From JAFAGX01 sp035623255 (lineage in GTDB: Bacteria; Acidobacteriota; Terriglobia; Terriglobales; Acidobacteriaceae), in assembly GCA_035623255.1 (NCBI GenBank), contig DASPTU010000004.1, positions 49,578-113,577 on the forward strand: a stretch of DNA of 64,000 bases. Direction: 5' to 3'. Position numbers and translations under genes: made by a program. Of the stretch, positions 9,715 through 18,342 are shown in pieces; the first letter of the stretch is position 1; each line of letters opens with the position of its first letter. The notes under the pieces were generated by a model. That model did not search any database. It was not told the origin of the DNA and saw nothing but the letters and a program-made list of their open reading frames with translations.

Positions 9715-10983
9715 ATGATCGTCTCGTCGATTTCGTACAAGAGATTGCTCAACAACAAATTAAGGATCGTTCACCTGACCGCTCTTGCATTGTTGTGTTT
9801 TGCAACACATCCAGTGATGGCCATGGGCAACCGCCTGTCTCACAGTTCGAAGTCGACCAATCGCGTCGAGTGCTATGTTGCGCCCAATGGAAACGACATG
9901 TGGGATGGTTCGAGTACACGGCCATGGGCGACGCTACAACATGCTGCCGGGAACGCTACGGCAGGCGAAACTATCCATGTTGCTCCCGGAAACTATGCTG
10001 GCCCCGTTTTGACTTCGCGAAGCGGACTTCCTTTCGCTCGCATTCGCTTCATCTCAGACAAGCAGTGGGGTGCGGTAATTCGCAGCCACGCCTCGCGCGC
10101 GACTTGGGTGAACGATGGCGATTTTGTCGACATCGTCGGATTTGACATCAGCGGTGACGGCGCCATCGGAATCCTCAATCGTGGATCGAATGTGCGAATC
10201 ATCGGCAATCATGTCCATCACATCGCTTCTCGCGGATGCGATGGCAATGGTGGTGCGGGCATTTTGAATGGCAGCTACTCAGCCAGCGACGATGACGTAA
10301 TTGGGAATGTGGTTCACGATATCGGTGAGCCGAACAAGAGTTGCCCGCGTGTGCACGGGATCTATCACTCAAATGTTCGAGGACGAATTCTGAATAACAT
10401 CAGTTACAACAACGAGGGATATGGGATTCATCTCTGGCATGCCGCAACTGACGTGACCATTGCGAACAATCTTGTCTTCAACAACCGCAATGGCGGCATC
10501 GTGGTTGGCGCTGGCGATGCTCCTTTCGATAGTTCTCCACTTCACCCCGCAGATCGCGTTCTGGTGACCAATAACATTGTTGTTTACAACCACAATCGTT
10601 ATGGCATCGAGGAGTTGGGTGTGACCGGCCCGAACAACACGTTCGTCGCTAACCTCGTGTATGGAAATCAGTTTGCAGATTGGAAACTGCAGAGCGGGCG
10701 GCAGTTCGGAACAATTACCGAGGATCCCCATTTCATTGCCTATAAAGATGATGGCAGCGGGGATTATCACCTTTCGACCGCCAGCCCGGGAATTGGGAAA
10801 GCAAGCACGAACGGAGCGCCGATCTTCGATATCCAGGGATATGTGCGTCCCGACCGCGGCGCATGGGATATAGGCCCGTACCAGTCAGGCGCAGACAATA
10901 AAAGCACGTGGCCACCAGAAAGCTGCTTCCCTGATTGTGATTTACGCCAGGTTCGCCAAGAACTGAGAACCCCTCAAAACTAA
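9715..10983 (+). CDS. Secreted right-handed parallel beta-helix protein (NosD-like)
   Basis: A 422-residue protein with an N-terminal signal peptide (basic MIVSSISYKRLLNNKLR, a hydrophobic core and an A-x-A-like site at PVMAMG). From residue about 55 it has the entry motif YVAPNGNDMWDGSS and then regular beta-helix turns (ISYNNEGYGIHLWHA, IANNLVFNNRNGGIVVGA, VTNNIVVYNHNRYGIEELG). It ends with a DIGPYQSG cap that the opposite-strand lipoprotein shares as DIGAYQYG. The family includes polysaccharide lyases and epimerases as well as non-enzymatic binders. A role in modifying or trimming the exported glycan is inferred from context. It ends 18 bases before the asparagine synthase gene. Confidence 0.86.
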   Translation: MIVSSISYKRLLNNKLRIVHLTALALLCFATHPVMAMGNRLSHSSKSTNRVECYVAPNGNDMWDGSSTRPWATLQHAAGNATAGETIHVAPGNYAGPVLTSRSGLPFARIRFISDKQWGAVIRSHASRATWVNDGDFVDIVGFDISGDGAIGILNRGSNVRIIGNHVHHIASRGCDGNGGAGILNGSYSASDDDVIGNVVHDIGEPNKSCPRVHGIYHSNVRGRILNNISYNNEGYGIHLWHAATDVTIANNLVFNNRNGGIVVGAGDAPFDSSPLHPADRVLVTNNIVVYNHNRYGIEELGVTGPNNTFVANLVYGNQFADWKLQSGRQFGTITEDPHFIAYKDDGSGDYHLSTASPGIGKASTNGAPIFDIQGYVRPDRGAWDIGPYQSGADNKSTWPPESCFPDCDLRQVRQELRTPQN

Positions 10984-11001
10984 ACGAAGGAATCAACTGC
11001 T

Positions 11002-12966
11002 ATGTGTGCGATTGCGGGAATCTGTAATTCGACAAATGCTCCCGTCAATATTCAGTTGCTGAAAGACATGATTGCGATGCTCCGGCATCGCGGCCCTGAT
11101 GAATGGGGTATTCACTCCGATGCCGGAATCGGCCTGGCGAACGCTCGGCTGAGCATTATCGATCTCAACCGTGGTCATCAACCGCTTTGCAACGAAGATG
11201 GGAGTATCTGGATCACGTTTAACGGCGAAATCTTTAACTTCGTTGAACTCCGAAAAGAACTCATCTCGCGGGGCCATATATTTTCGACCCACTCTGACAC
11301 GGAGGTCATTCTTCATCTCTACGAGGAGAAAGGAGAAGATTGCTTTCGCGATCTGAACGGTCAATGGGGCCTGGCAATTTGGGACGCGCGAGAACGCAAA
11401 CTGCTGCTTTCGCGAGATCGCCTTGGCGTGCGGCCAGTGTTCTATACGCAGGTCGGGGACAACCTGATTTTCGGCTCCGAGATGAAAGCCCTGTTCGTAA
11501 ATCCCGCGGTCGGGCGCGAAATCGATTTAGTTGGATTGGATCAGATTTTCACTTTCTGGTGCACGCTCCCGCCGAGGACCATCTTCAACAACATTCTCGA
11601 ACTCCCTCCCGGCAACACCTTGACCTTTAAAAATGGCCAGATCAGCGTTCATCCGTATTGGCATCTAAGCTTTGACTCGCCTGAGCAAACTCCTGCCGAT
11701 GATGCTTGCATTGAACAATTAACTGCACTGCTCAACGATGCCGTCCGCATCCGACTTCGTTCTGATGTTCCAGTCGGCGCATACCTCAGCGGAGGACTAG
11801 ACTCAACCATCGTCACAGCCCTTATCAACCAGGTTAGTACAGAGCAGCTTCGAACTTTTTCTGTCGCCTTCACTTCTGAAGACCTCGACGAAAGAGCCTA
11901 TCAGCAGGAGGCAGTCCGTTTTCTTCAAACCAGGCATGAGCAGATGGAGTGCGGATATGAGGACATTGTTTCGGTCTTCCCTGATGTGATCTGGCATACG
12001 GAAAAACCTGTGATCCGCACCGCGGCTGCTCCACTGTATTTGCTGTCACAACAAGTGCACGACCAGGGCTACAAAGTCGTGCTGACGGGAGAAGGCGCCG
12101 ACGAAATTCTGGGCGGTTACGACATTTATAAGGAAGCCAAGGTCCGTCGTTTCCTGGCAGCACAGCCGGGGTCGCCACAACGGGCCAAACTCCTGCGGCG
12201 GCTCTATCCCTATCAGAGCAACCTCCAGAGGATGCCAGACGCTTACTTGCGACTTTTCTTCCGCGCCACGGCCCAAGACATCAAAGATCCCTTCTTCTCG
12301 CATATGCCGCGCTGGGAGCTCACGTCACGCCTAAAAACGTTTTTCTCTGACGATGTGAAGTCAGAACTGGCTGACCACGATGTCATTGCGGAACTGTTGG
12401 CCCAGCTTCCCGTCGCTTATTTCGATTGGGATAGTTTTTGCCAGGCGCAATACTTGGAAACAAAGTATCTGCTACCTGGTTACATCTTGTCATCGCAAGG
12501 TGATCGAGTTGCTTTGGCCCATGCTGTAGAGGCCCGCCATCCCTATCTGGATTATCGACTGGTAGACTTTGCCAGTACGTTGCCGCCGCGCCTCAAGATG
12601 AAAGCCCTCAACGAAAAGTACATCTTGAAATGTGCTTTTGGACATCTGGTGCCTAAGACGATCCTGAAGCGGCCCAAACAACCTTATCGATCGCCGGATG
12701 GCAGAAGCTTCTTCGCTGGATTCGGCCCTGATTACCTCATGCAAGTACTGACGCCCGAACGAATCTCTGCCGACGGCATCTTCGATCCCTGGGCAGTTTC
12801 AAAATTGATCGGCAAGTTCAGGGCAGGTGAGGCCATCGGAGTCAAAGATGACATGGCACTCGTAGGAATTCTCTCTACACAGCTTGTCCTGGACCAGTTC
12901 ATCACAAAATTTCAACGTGGAGGATCGTTGTGCACCGAAAACATGCAGAGCTGCGCCGTTTCATAA
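11002..12966 (+). CDS. asnB: Asparagine synthase (glutamine-hydrolysing)-type amidotransferase
   Basis: A 654-residue two-domain enzyme. Residues 1-215 are the class II glutamine amidotransferase domain with the nucleophile Cys2 exposed after Met removal (MCAIAGIC), plus RHRGPDEWG and NGEIFNF. Residues about 235-620 are the adenylating PP-loop domain with YLSGGLDST (SGGLDS at 263-268) and VVLTGEGADEILGGY. It takes ammonia from glutamine to amidate an ATP-activated carboxylate. Its linkage to an acyl carrier protein, an acyl ligase and a UDP-sugar dehydrogenase suggests a role in glycan or acyl amidation rather than housekeeping asparagine synthesis. Similar AsnB/ligase/ACP trios are known from exosortase-type exopolysaccharide loci. 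That role is inference. Confidence 0.9.
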   Translation: MCAIAGICNSTNAPVNIQLLKDMIAMLRHRGPDEWGIHSDAGIGLANARLSIIDLNRGHQPLCNEDGSIWITFNGEIFNFVELRKELISRGHIFSTHSDTEVILHLYEEKGEDCFRDLNGQWGLAIWDARERKLLLSRDRLGVRPVFYTQVGDNLIFGSEMKALFVNPAVGREIDLVGLDQIFTFWCTLPPRTIFNNILELPPGNTLTFKNGQISVHPYWHLSFDSPEQTPADDACIEQLTALLNDAVRIRLRSDVPVGAYLSGGLDSTIVTALINQVSTEQLRTFSVAFTSEDLDERAYQQEAVRFLQTRHEQMECGYEDIVSVFPDVIWHTEKPVIRTAAAPLYLLSQQVHDQGYKVVLTGEGADEILGGYDIYKEAKVRRFLAAQPGSPQRAKLLRRLYPYQSNLQRMPDAYLRLFFRATAQDIKDPFFSHMPRWELTSRLKTFFSDDVKSELADHDVIAELLAQLPVAYFDWDSFCQAQYLETKYLLPGYILSSQGDRVALAHAVEARHPYLDYRLVDFASTLPPRLKMKALNEKYILKCAFGHLVPKTILKRPKQPYRSPDGRSFFAGFGPDYLMQVLTPERISADGIFDPWAVSKLIGKFRAGEAIGVKDDMALVGILSTQLVLDQFITKFQRGGSLCTENMQSCAVS

Positions 12967-13223
12967 CCAATAATTTCTTGTATGGCCGGGATTGCAGCTT
13001 TCGCGATGATGAGTCTTTTCTGGAGATGGGAATTATCGACTCCACCGGCCTGCTGGAACTAATCAATTTCCTCGAAAAGCGTTACGCAATCCAAGTACAA
13101 GATGCGGACCTCGTCCCCGAAAATCTCGATTCCATAGATCAGCTGTGTCAGTTTATCGAGCGCAAACTTGAAAGGCCTGGCCAGACACCCGCTTGCTCGG
13201 CATTGCAAGGCCAGGCGATTTAG
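12930..13223 (+). CDS. Acyl carrier protein
   Basis: A 97-residue protein starting at GTG 12930, with a GGAGG ribosome site at 12919-12923. It overlaps the end of the asparagine synthase gene by 37 bases. The fold is a typical four-helix ACP, and the phosphopantetheine attachment site is Ser38 in GIIDSTGLLELI. It would carry an acyl or aminoacyl thioester in the cytoplasm. It sits directly before an AMP-forming ligase that could load it. This looks like a dedicated ACP of the surface-polymer locus rather than the fatty-acid-synthesis AcpP, whose site is usually DSL. Confidence 0.9.
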   Translation: MHRKHAELRRFITNNFLYGRDCSFRDDESFLEMGIIDSTGLLELINFLEKRYAIQVQDADLVPENLDSIDQLCQFIERKLERPGQTPACSALQGQAI

Positions 13224-13260
13224 CTGTTCGGCAGGGTGGCGCACTCGGAAAGGAGGATCT

Positions 13261-14835
13261 ATGCAGGTGGAGGAGTTTCTTGAGCACTGTGCAGATGCTT
13301 ACCCGGACAAAGTGGCGCTGGTGTGCGGCGCGCGTCGCTTGACTTATGCCGAAATCGAAACAGCCGCGAACCAACTGGCTCATTCTCTGGTTGGGTTCGG
13401 TTTGGAACGCTGGGACAGAGTGGTGATTTATGCCAACAACTCGGTCGAAACGGTCATAGCCATTTTTGCAGTGCTGAAAGCACGAGGCGTTTTTGTTCTT
13501 GTCAATCCCACAACCAAACGGGACAAGCTCGCATACATTTTGAACAATTGCCGCGCGGCAATGCTCATCACGACCGGAAGCCTGGCACGCAATGCTGCCG
13601 CGAGTGCTGCTGCCGCTCCGTGCTTGAGAAACGTGATAGTGTCCAGCCCAGTGGCTCAACTGGAGATTGTTCCGATTGCCGGCAAGGAGGTTGTTTCGCT
13701 GGGAACGGCGCTGGAAGGACAGCCCAACGGGCGCGTGGGAAAAAGGAACATCGATATCGATCTCGCGGCGCTGATCTATACCTCCGGCTCAACCGGCCAG
13801 GCAAAAGGAGTCATGCTGACCCATCTGAACATGGTTTCAGCAGCGACATCGATCACCACCTACCTGGAGAACACGCCAGACGACATCATTATTAATGTTC
13901 TGCCACTCTCATTCGACTACGGCCTTTATCAACTGCTCATGGCGTTCAAGATTGGCGGAACGCTGGTGCTGGAGCAGTCGTTTACATATCGCCGCACCAT
14001 TTTGAACACATTGGTGCGCGAGCATGTCACCGGGTTTCCGATTGTGCCAACCATAGCCTCGATTCTGCTGCAGATGGATCTGGTCAGCTACAGCTTTCCG
14101 GATTTGCGCTACATCACAAACACGGCGGCCGCTCTGCCCATCGAGCACATCCGCAAGCTGCGGGAGGCATTCCCTGGCGTCAAGATCTTCTCAATGTATG
14201 GACTCACCGAATGCAAGCGTGTTTCGTACTTGCCTCCGGAACAGCTCGACATCCGGCCGGGATCTGTTGGGCAAGGCATGCCCAATGAGGAGGTCTATCT
14301 GGTTGATGAGCAGGGAGAGCGAGTCGGGCCACATCTTGTCGGGGAGTTGGTCGTGCGGGGAGCGAATGTAATGAAAGGTTACTGGGAACTCCCTGAAGAG
14401 ACCGCCAAAGCGCTTCGTCCCGGCCCTTTTCCCGAAGAAAAACTGCTCTACACCGGCGATTTGTTCCGCGCCGACGAAGAAGGATATCTGTACTTCGTGG
14501 GCCGTAAAGATGACATCATCAAGACGCGCGGCGAGAAGGTCAGTCCGCGCGAAGTTGAGAACGTTCTGTATTCACATCCCAAGGTTGCCGAGGCCGCAGT
14601 CATCGGGGTGTTTGACGAGATTTTGGGAAATGCCATTTGCGCTTTTGTTAGTCCAAAACCCGGTGAAGTCCTTTCTGAGTTGGACTTGCGAGGGTTTTGC
14701 GCCGACCGTTTGGAAGATTTTATGGTTCCACAAATCGTGCAGTTTCGGCCAACGTTGCCGAAATCTGCGAACGGGAAAATCGCTAAACGCGAACTCACGA
14801 TCGAGATCGAAGCCGCGGAGGAGGTTGCAGCGTGA
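13261..14835 (+). CDS. AMP-dependent acyl ligase
   Basis: The start is ATG 13261, preceded by AGGAGG at 13251-13256. A longer in-frame version would overlap the ACP gene. The 524-residue product is an ANL-superfamily enzyme: LIYTSGSTGQAKG nucleotide loop, SMYGLTECK adenine motif, YTGDLFRADEEGYLYFVGR hinge, and the C-terminal catalytic lysine in SANGKIAKREL. It activates a carboxylic acid as an acyl-AMP and transfers it to a thiol, probably the pantetheine arm of the adjacent ACP. The next gene overlaps it by four bases (GTGA), so translation is likely coupled. The acid substrate is unknown. Confidence 0.9.
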   Translation: MQVEEFLEHCADAYPDKVALVCGARRLTYAEIETAANQLAHSLVGFGLERWDRVVIYANNSVETVIAIFAVLKARGVFVLVNPTTKRDKLAYILNNCRAAMLITTGSLARNAAASAAAAPCLRNVIVSSPVAQLEIVPIAGKEVVSLGTALEGQPNGRVGKRNIDIDLAALIYTSGSTGQAKGVMLTHLNMVSAATSITTYLENTPDDIIINVLPLSFDYGLYQLLMAFKIGGTLVLEQSFTYRRTILNTLVREHVTGFPIVPTIASILLQMDLVSYSFPDLRYITNTAAALPIEHIRKLREAFPGVKIFSMYGLTECKRVSYLPPEQLDIRPGSVGQGMPNEEVYLVDEQGERVGPHLVGELVVRGANVMKGYWELPEETAKALRPGPFPEEKLLYTGDLFRADEEGYLYFVGRKDDIIKTRGEKVSPREVENVLYSHPKVAEAAVIGVFDEILGNAICAFVSPKPGEVLSELDLRGFCADRLEDFMVPQIVQFRPTLPKSANGKIAKRELTIEIEAAEEVAA

Positions 14836-15830
14836 ATAGCACCGAAGCCATTGACGCCTCCTGCCTGGAAATTGATCCGGTTTCGACTGCCCATGAGATC
14901 GAAGCGGCGATTCACGACATCGTTTTCACCCAACTCCGGCGCAAAGGCGTGGTAGTCGGCATTTCCGGAGGCGTCGACAGCAGCGTGGTTGCGGCTCTTT
15001 GTGTGCGGTCTCTAGGCAGTGAGCGCGTCGTCGGCATTATGATGCCCGAACGTGAGTCTGCAAACGACAGCCTGGGTTTGGCTAATCAGCTGGCTGACGA
15101 ATTAAAAATCTGTAGTGTACTTGAGGACATCACCACTGTACTGGAAGCGGCAGGCTGTTACCGCCGGCGTGATGACGCCATTCGCAAGCTGGTTCCAGAA
15201 TTCGGCCCAAGTCACAAATGTAAACTGGTAGTTCCGGCAATCGCGAGTGGAGCCCAATACGTGGTTCCTTCTTTGGTGATTGAATCTCCGGATGGTCGGG
15301 TGCAAAAGCTGCGGCTGAGCGCGGAAGTGTACCTGGAGATCGTGGCCGCTACCAATTTCAAGCAGCGCGTTCGAAAAATGTTCGAGTATCATCATGCTGA
15401 CCGCCTGCAATACGCGGTCGCAGGCACCCCCAATCGTCTGGAGTACGAACAGGGATTTTTTGTGAAGAACGGCGATGGAGCCGCCGACCTGAAGCCCATC
15501 GCACATCTTTATAAGTCACAGGTATATCAACTGGCGGAGTATCTCCAGCTGCCGCGAGAAATTCGCGAGCGGCCTTCCACGACTGATACTTTTTCGATGC
15601 CACAATCCCAGGAAGAATTTTATTTTTCCCTGCCGCTGCGCACCCTCGATCTATGTCTCTTCGGCAAGAATCAGGACCTATCGTGCGAAGACATCGCACG
15701 CATGAGCGGGTTGAGTATCGCGCAGGTTCAGACAGTTCTTGATTCCATCGAATCCAAGCGCAGGGCAACCGCCTATCTCCATCAGCCCCCGTTGTTAGTT
15801 CAAAGTATTCCCGCGACCCAGCGCAACTAG
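14832..15830 (+). CDS. NAD synthase-like PP-loop ATPase/amidotransferase
   Basis: A 332-residue protein starting at GTG 14832 within a GTGA overlap. It has the ATP pyrophosphatase loop SGGVDSS (45-51) and NadE-like motifs AGTPNRLEYEQG, NGDGAADLKPIAHLYKSQVY and LAEYLQLP. The region where true NadE has its substrate-closing loop is different here (ERPSTTDTFSMPQSQEEF), and no glutaminase domain is present. It would adenylate a carboxylate and amidate it with ammonia. Tight coupling to the ligase/ACP genes argues for a pathway-specific amide-forming enzyme, but a plain ammonia-dependent NAD synthase cannot be excluded. Confidence 0.75.
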   Translation: MNSTEAIDASCLEIDPVSTAHEIEAAIHDIVFTQLRRKGVVVGISGGVDSSVVAALCVRSLGSERVVGIMMPERESANDSLGLANQLADELKICSVLEDITTVLEAAGCYRRRDDAIRKLVPEFGPSHKCKLVVPAIASGAQYVVPSLVIESPDGRVQKLRLSAEVYLEIVAATNFKQRVRKMFEYHHADRLQYAVAGTPNRLEYEQGFFVKNGDGAADLKPIAHLYKSQVYQLAEYLQLPREIRERPSTTDTFSMPQSQEEFYFSLPLRTLDLCLFGKNQDLSCEDIARMSGLSIAQVQTVLDSIESKRRATAYLHQPPLLVQSIPATQRN

Positions 15831-15886
15831 ATCGAAAAAAGTTAAATTCCCTCCCTCACCAGAAAAGGTTCATTCAGGAGGAGATC

Positions 15887-17251
15887 ATGCTCGAAACAGA
15901 GTTTGACATTTCGACGCGACTAAGCGTGGAACTGGAGTCCCGCATTCGTCATCACACCGCCCGTGTTGGGATTATCGGCCTCGGCTATGTTGGGTTGCCG
16001 CTTGCGCTTTTGTTCAGTGAACAGAAGTTTCCAGTTACCGGTTTTGATATCGACATCAGAAAAATCGATCTGCTCTCCAGGGGCGAGTCGTATATCTGCC
16101 GCATCCCCGCGACTGAGATTCAGCTGGCACGCGATCACGGGTTTACCGCAACATGCAATTACTCTCAGCTGGCCGAGATGCACGCAATCATCATTTGTGT
16201 GCCGACACCCATCAATGAGCACTGTGAGCCGGATATTTCTTATATCACCAGCACGCTGCAATCGGTAGCGCCTCATTTGCAAGCCGGACAGCTTGTCGTA
16301 CTTGAGAGCACGACTTATCCCGGTACCACGGAGGAGGTTCTGGTTCCGATGCTGGAGGGTGGTAACCAGCATGGGTTGAAGGTACACCGCAACGGCAACG
16401 TGGCAGAGCGGTTGTTTTTCGTTGCGTTCTCCCCGGAACGCGAGGACCCTGGCAACAACACTGTGGCCCGACGCGATATTCCCAAGGTCGTAGGTGGGGT
16501 CAGTGAGCAGTCCACCACACTCGCTTGCGCGCTATACGGCGCGATCTTCAACCGCACCGTCCCGGTCTCTGGGCCAGCGACCGCGGAGATGACCAAGCTG
16601 TTGGAAAACATCTATCGTTGCGTGAACATCGCTCTAGTAAATGAGCTCAAGCTCTTGTGCCTGCGGATGGGAATTGATATCTGGGAAGTGATTGAAGCTG
16701 CCAGCACCAAGCCTTTCGGCTTCCAACCGTTCTATCCCGGACCTGGTTTGGGTGGCCACTGCATTCCGGTCGATCCTTTTTATCTTTCCTGGAAGGCGAA
16801 AGAGTGGGATTTTCATACCCGGTTTATCGAATTGGCCGGTGAGATCAACTCATCCATGCCGTACCACGTGGTGGAGGCGATAGGGTCCGCTCTCAACCAG
16901 CGTTCTCAGACGTTGCGAGGCTCCGAATTCCTGATTCTCGGAATTTCTTACAAAAAGGATATCGATGACCTGAGAGAAGCGCCCGCACTTACGGTAATTG
17001 AGCTGTTGCAGAAAGAAGGGGCGCTGGTCAGCTATCACGATCCCTACTTCCCTACGATCGGCCGGGGACGCAAGTACGATCTGAAAATGAGTTCAGTCTC
17101 GCTCGACAATTTATGGCAATACGACTGTGTCGTCATTATTACCGATCACTCCGATTACGATTTCGCGCGCATCGTACGCGAGTCACGGCTGGTTATTGAT
17201 ACCCGCAATGCCACACGCGGCATCGTCTCGTCCAACATCGTTCGCTGCTAA
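15887..17251 (+). CDS. Nucleotide-sugar dehydrogenase (UDP-N-acetylhexosamine 6-dehydrogenase type)
   Basis: A 454-residue enzyme starting at ATG 15887 after a strong AGGAGGAG site. It has the Rossmann motif IIGLGYVGLPLA (29-40), VPTPIN, the ES-T-YPGTTEE loop and the catalytic Cys292 in GGHCIPVDP. That form is typical of the UDP-GlcNAc/ManNAc/GalNAc dehydrogenase subgroup (WbpA, TviB, WecC). It oxidises C6 twice with NAD+ to give a UDP-N-acetylhexosaminuronate. This predicts an amino-uronic acid in the polymer, and its carboxylate is a natural target for the amidating enzymes encoded upstream. The exact sugar is not determinable. Confidence 0.92.
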   Translation: MLETEFDISTRLSVELESRIRHHTARVGIIGLGYVGLPLALLFSEQKFPVTGFDIDIRKIDLLSRGESYICRIPATEIQLARDHGFTATCNYSQLAEMHAIIICVPTPINEHCEPDISYITSTLQSVAPHLQAGQLVVLESTTYPGTTEEVLVPMLEGGNQHGLKVHRNGNVAERLFFVAFSPEREDPGNNTVARRDIPKVVGGVSEQSTTLACALYGAIFNRTVPVSGPATAEMTKLLENIYRCVNIALVNELKLLCLRMGIDIWEVIEAASTKPFGFQPFYPGPGLGGHCIPVDPFYLSWKAKEWDFHTRFIELAGEINSSMPYHVVEAIGSALNQRSQTLRGSEFLILGISYKKDIDDLREAPALTVIELLQKEGALVSYHDPYFPTIGRGRKYDLKMSSVSLDNLWQYDCVVIITDHSDYDFARIVRESRLVIDTRNATRGIVSSNIVRC

Positions 17252-17276
17252 TTCAATTAGCGTTCAGGGGTGCCTT

Positions 17277-18263
17277 ATGCGTTTAATCTTAGCCTTTAAG
17301 TTTGCGTTCGCTCTCGTGCTGCTGAGTAGCAGGTCCACAGTGAGCGCTCAGCTGACGGTTCCGCCCTATGATGCCCCACGCGGGGCGATCGCAGTTGCCC
17401 CCGGTCCACAAGAGCTGAAATCGTCCACCACGGTTCCGACCAGCGCTGAGAACCTTATTATTGGGGCGGGTGATCTTCTTGTGGTCAGTGTCTACGCAGC
17501 TCCTGATTTCAACAAAGAAGTCCGCGTAGCTGACTCCGGAGAAATCACGCTGCCATTCATCGGATCGGTGCACGTTGCGGGTCTAACGGTTGAGCAGGCG
17601 GAAAAGCTCGTGCAAAAAGAACTGGCGGACGGCCACTACTTCAAAGATCCCCAGGTCTCGATTTTCGAGAAGGAGTACGCCACCCAGGGCATTTCGGTAC
17701 TCGGCGAAGTGCAGAAGCCGGGAACCTATCCGTTGCTGGGGAATCACGCGCTGTTTGACGCAGTCTCTGCGGCTGGCGGGCTCACCCCAAAAGCTGGTAA
17801 TACGATCAGCATTACACATCGCAGTGATCCCAAAGACGCGCAAACCGTCACGCTGGCACCCAACCAGTCGTTCACTCCGGCAAACAATGTGCCCGTGTTT
17901 CCCGGAGATACAGTCCTCGTGTCAAAAGCCGGCATCGTCTATGTTGTCGGCGACGTTCACATGCCAAGCGGTTTCGTCATGGAGAACTCTCGGCTCACCG
18001 TGCTGCAAGCAATTGCGATGGCACAGGGAACGAATACCACAGCCAAGCTTGACAAGGCTGTGTTGATTCGCAAGACCGCAGCCGGTCCGCAGCAAATACC
18101 ACTTGCTCTGCCTAAGATCTTGGCCGCCAAAGCGCCCGATCTGTCTCTGCAGCCGGAAGATATTGTTTTCATTCCACGCAGCGAAGGCAAAGCTGCGCTC
18201 CGGAGAAGCCTTGAGGCTGTCTTGCAAGCCGCAACCGGAGCAGCGATCTATCGCCCCTATTGA
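17277..18263 (+). CDS. Polysaccharide export protein (Wza-like, SLBB domains)
   Basis: I use ATG 17277, which begins a good signal peptide (MRLILAFKFAFALVLL, cut after VSA). An earlier in-frame start would overlap the dehydrogenase gene. The 328-residue product has the Poly_export domain (about 55-140; GAGDLLVVSVY, LPFIGSVHVAGLTVEQAE) and then two SLBB repeats (VLGEVQKPGTYPL and VVGDVHMPSGFVM). Proteins of this type form the outer-membrane/periplasmic channel for capsule or exopolysaccharide. No lipobox Cys is seen, unlike E. coli Wza. The usual partner chain-length regulator (Wzc) is not in this window. Confidence 0.9.
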   Translation: MRLILAFKFAFALVLLSSRSTVSAQLTVPPYDAPRGAIAVAPGPQELKSSTTVPTSAENLIIGAGDLLVVSVYAAPDFNKEVRVADSGEITLPFIGSVHVAGLTVEQAEKLVQKELADGHYFKDPQVSIFEKEYATQGISVLGEVQKPGTYPLLGNHALFDAVSAAGGLTPKAGNTISITHRSDPKDAQTVTLAPNQSFTPANNVPVFPGDTVLVSKAGIVYVVGDVHMPSGFVMENSRLTVLQAIAMAQGTNTTAKLDKAVLIRKTAAGPQQIPLALPKILAAKAPDLSLQPEDIVFIPRSEGKAALRRSLEAVLQAATGAAIYRPY

Positions 18264-18342
18264 GTCCCCCCTTCGCATCTGCTCCCGGCGCGCCATCCAA
18301 CAAACCCCATAATTATTTTCTGGCCAGAATGGAACTCGCACA

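Noticed and set aside
13153..13659. Antisense frame across the ACP/ligase junction
   Set aside because: It crosses two clear genes with good ribosome sites on the plus strand and lacks any family signal.
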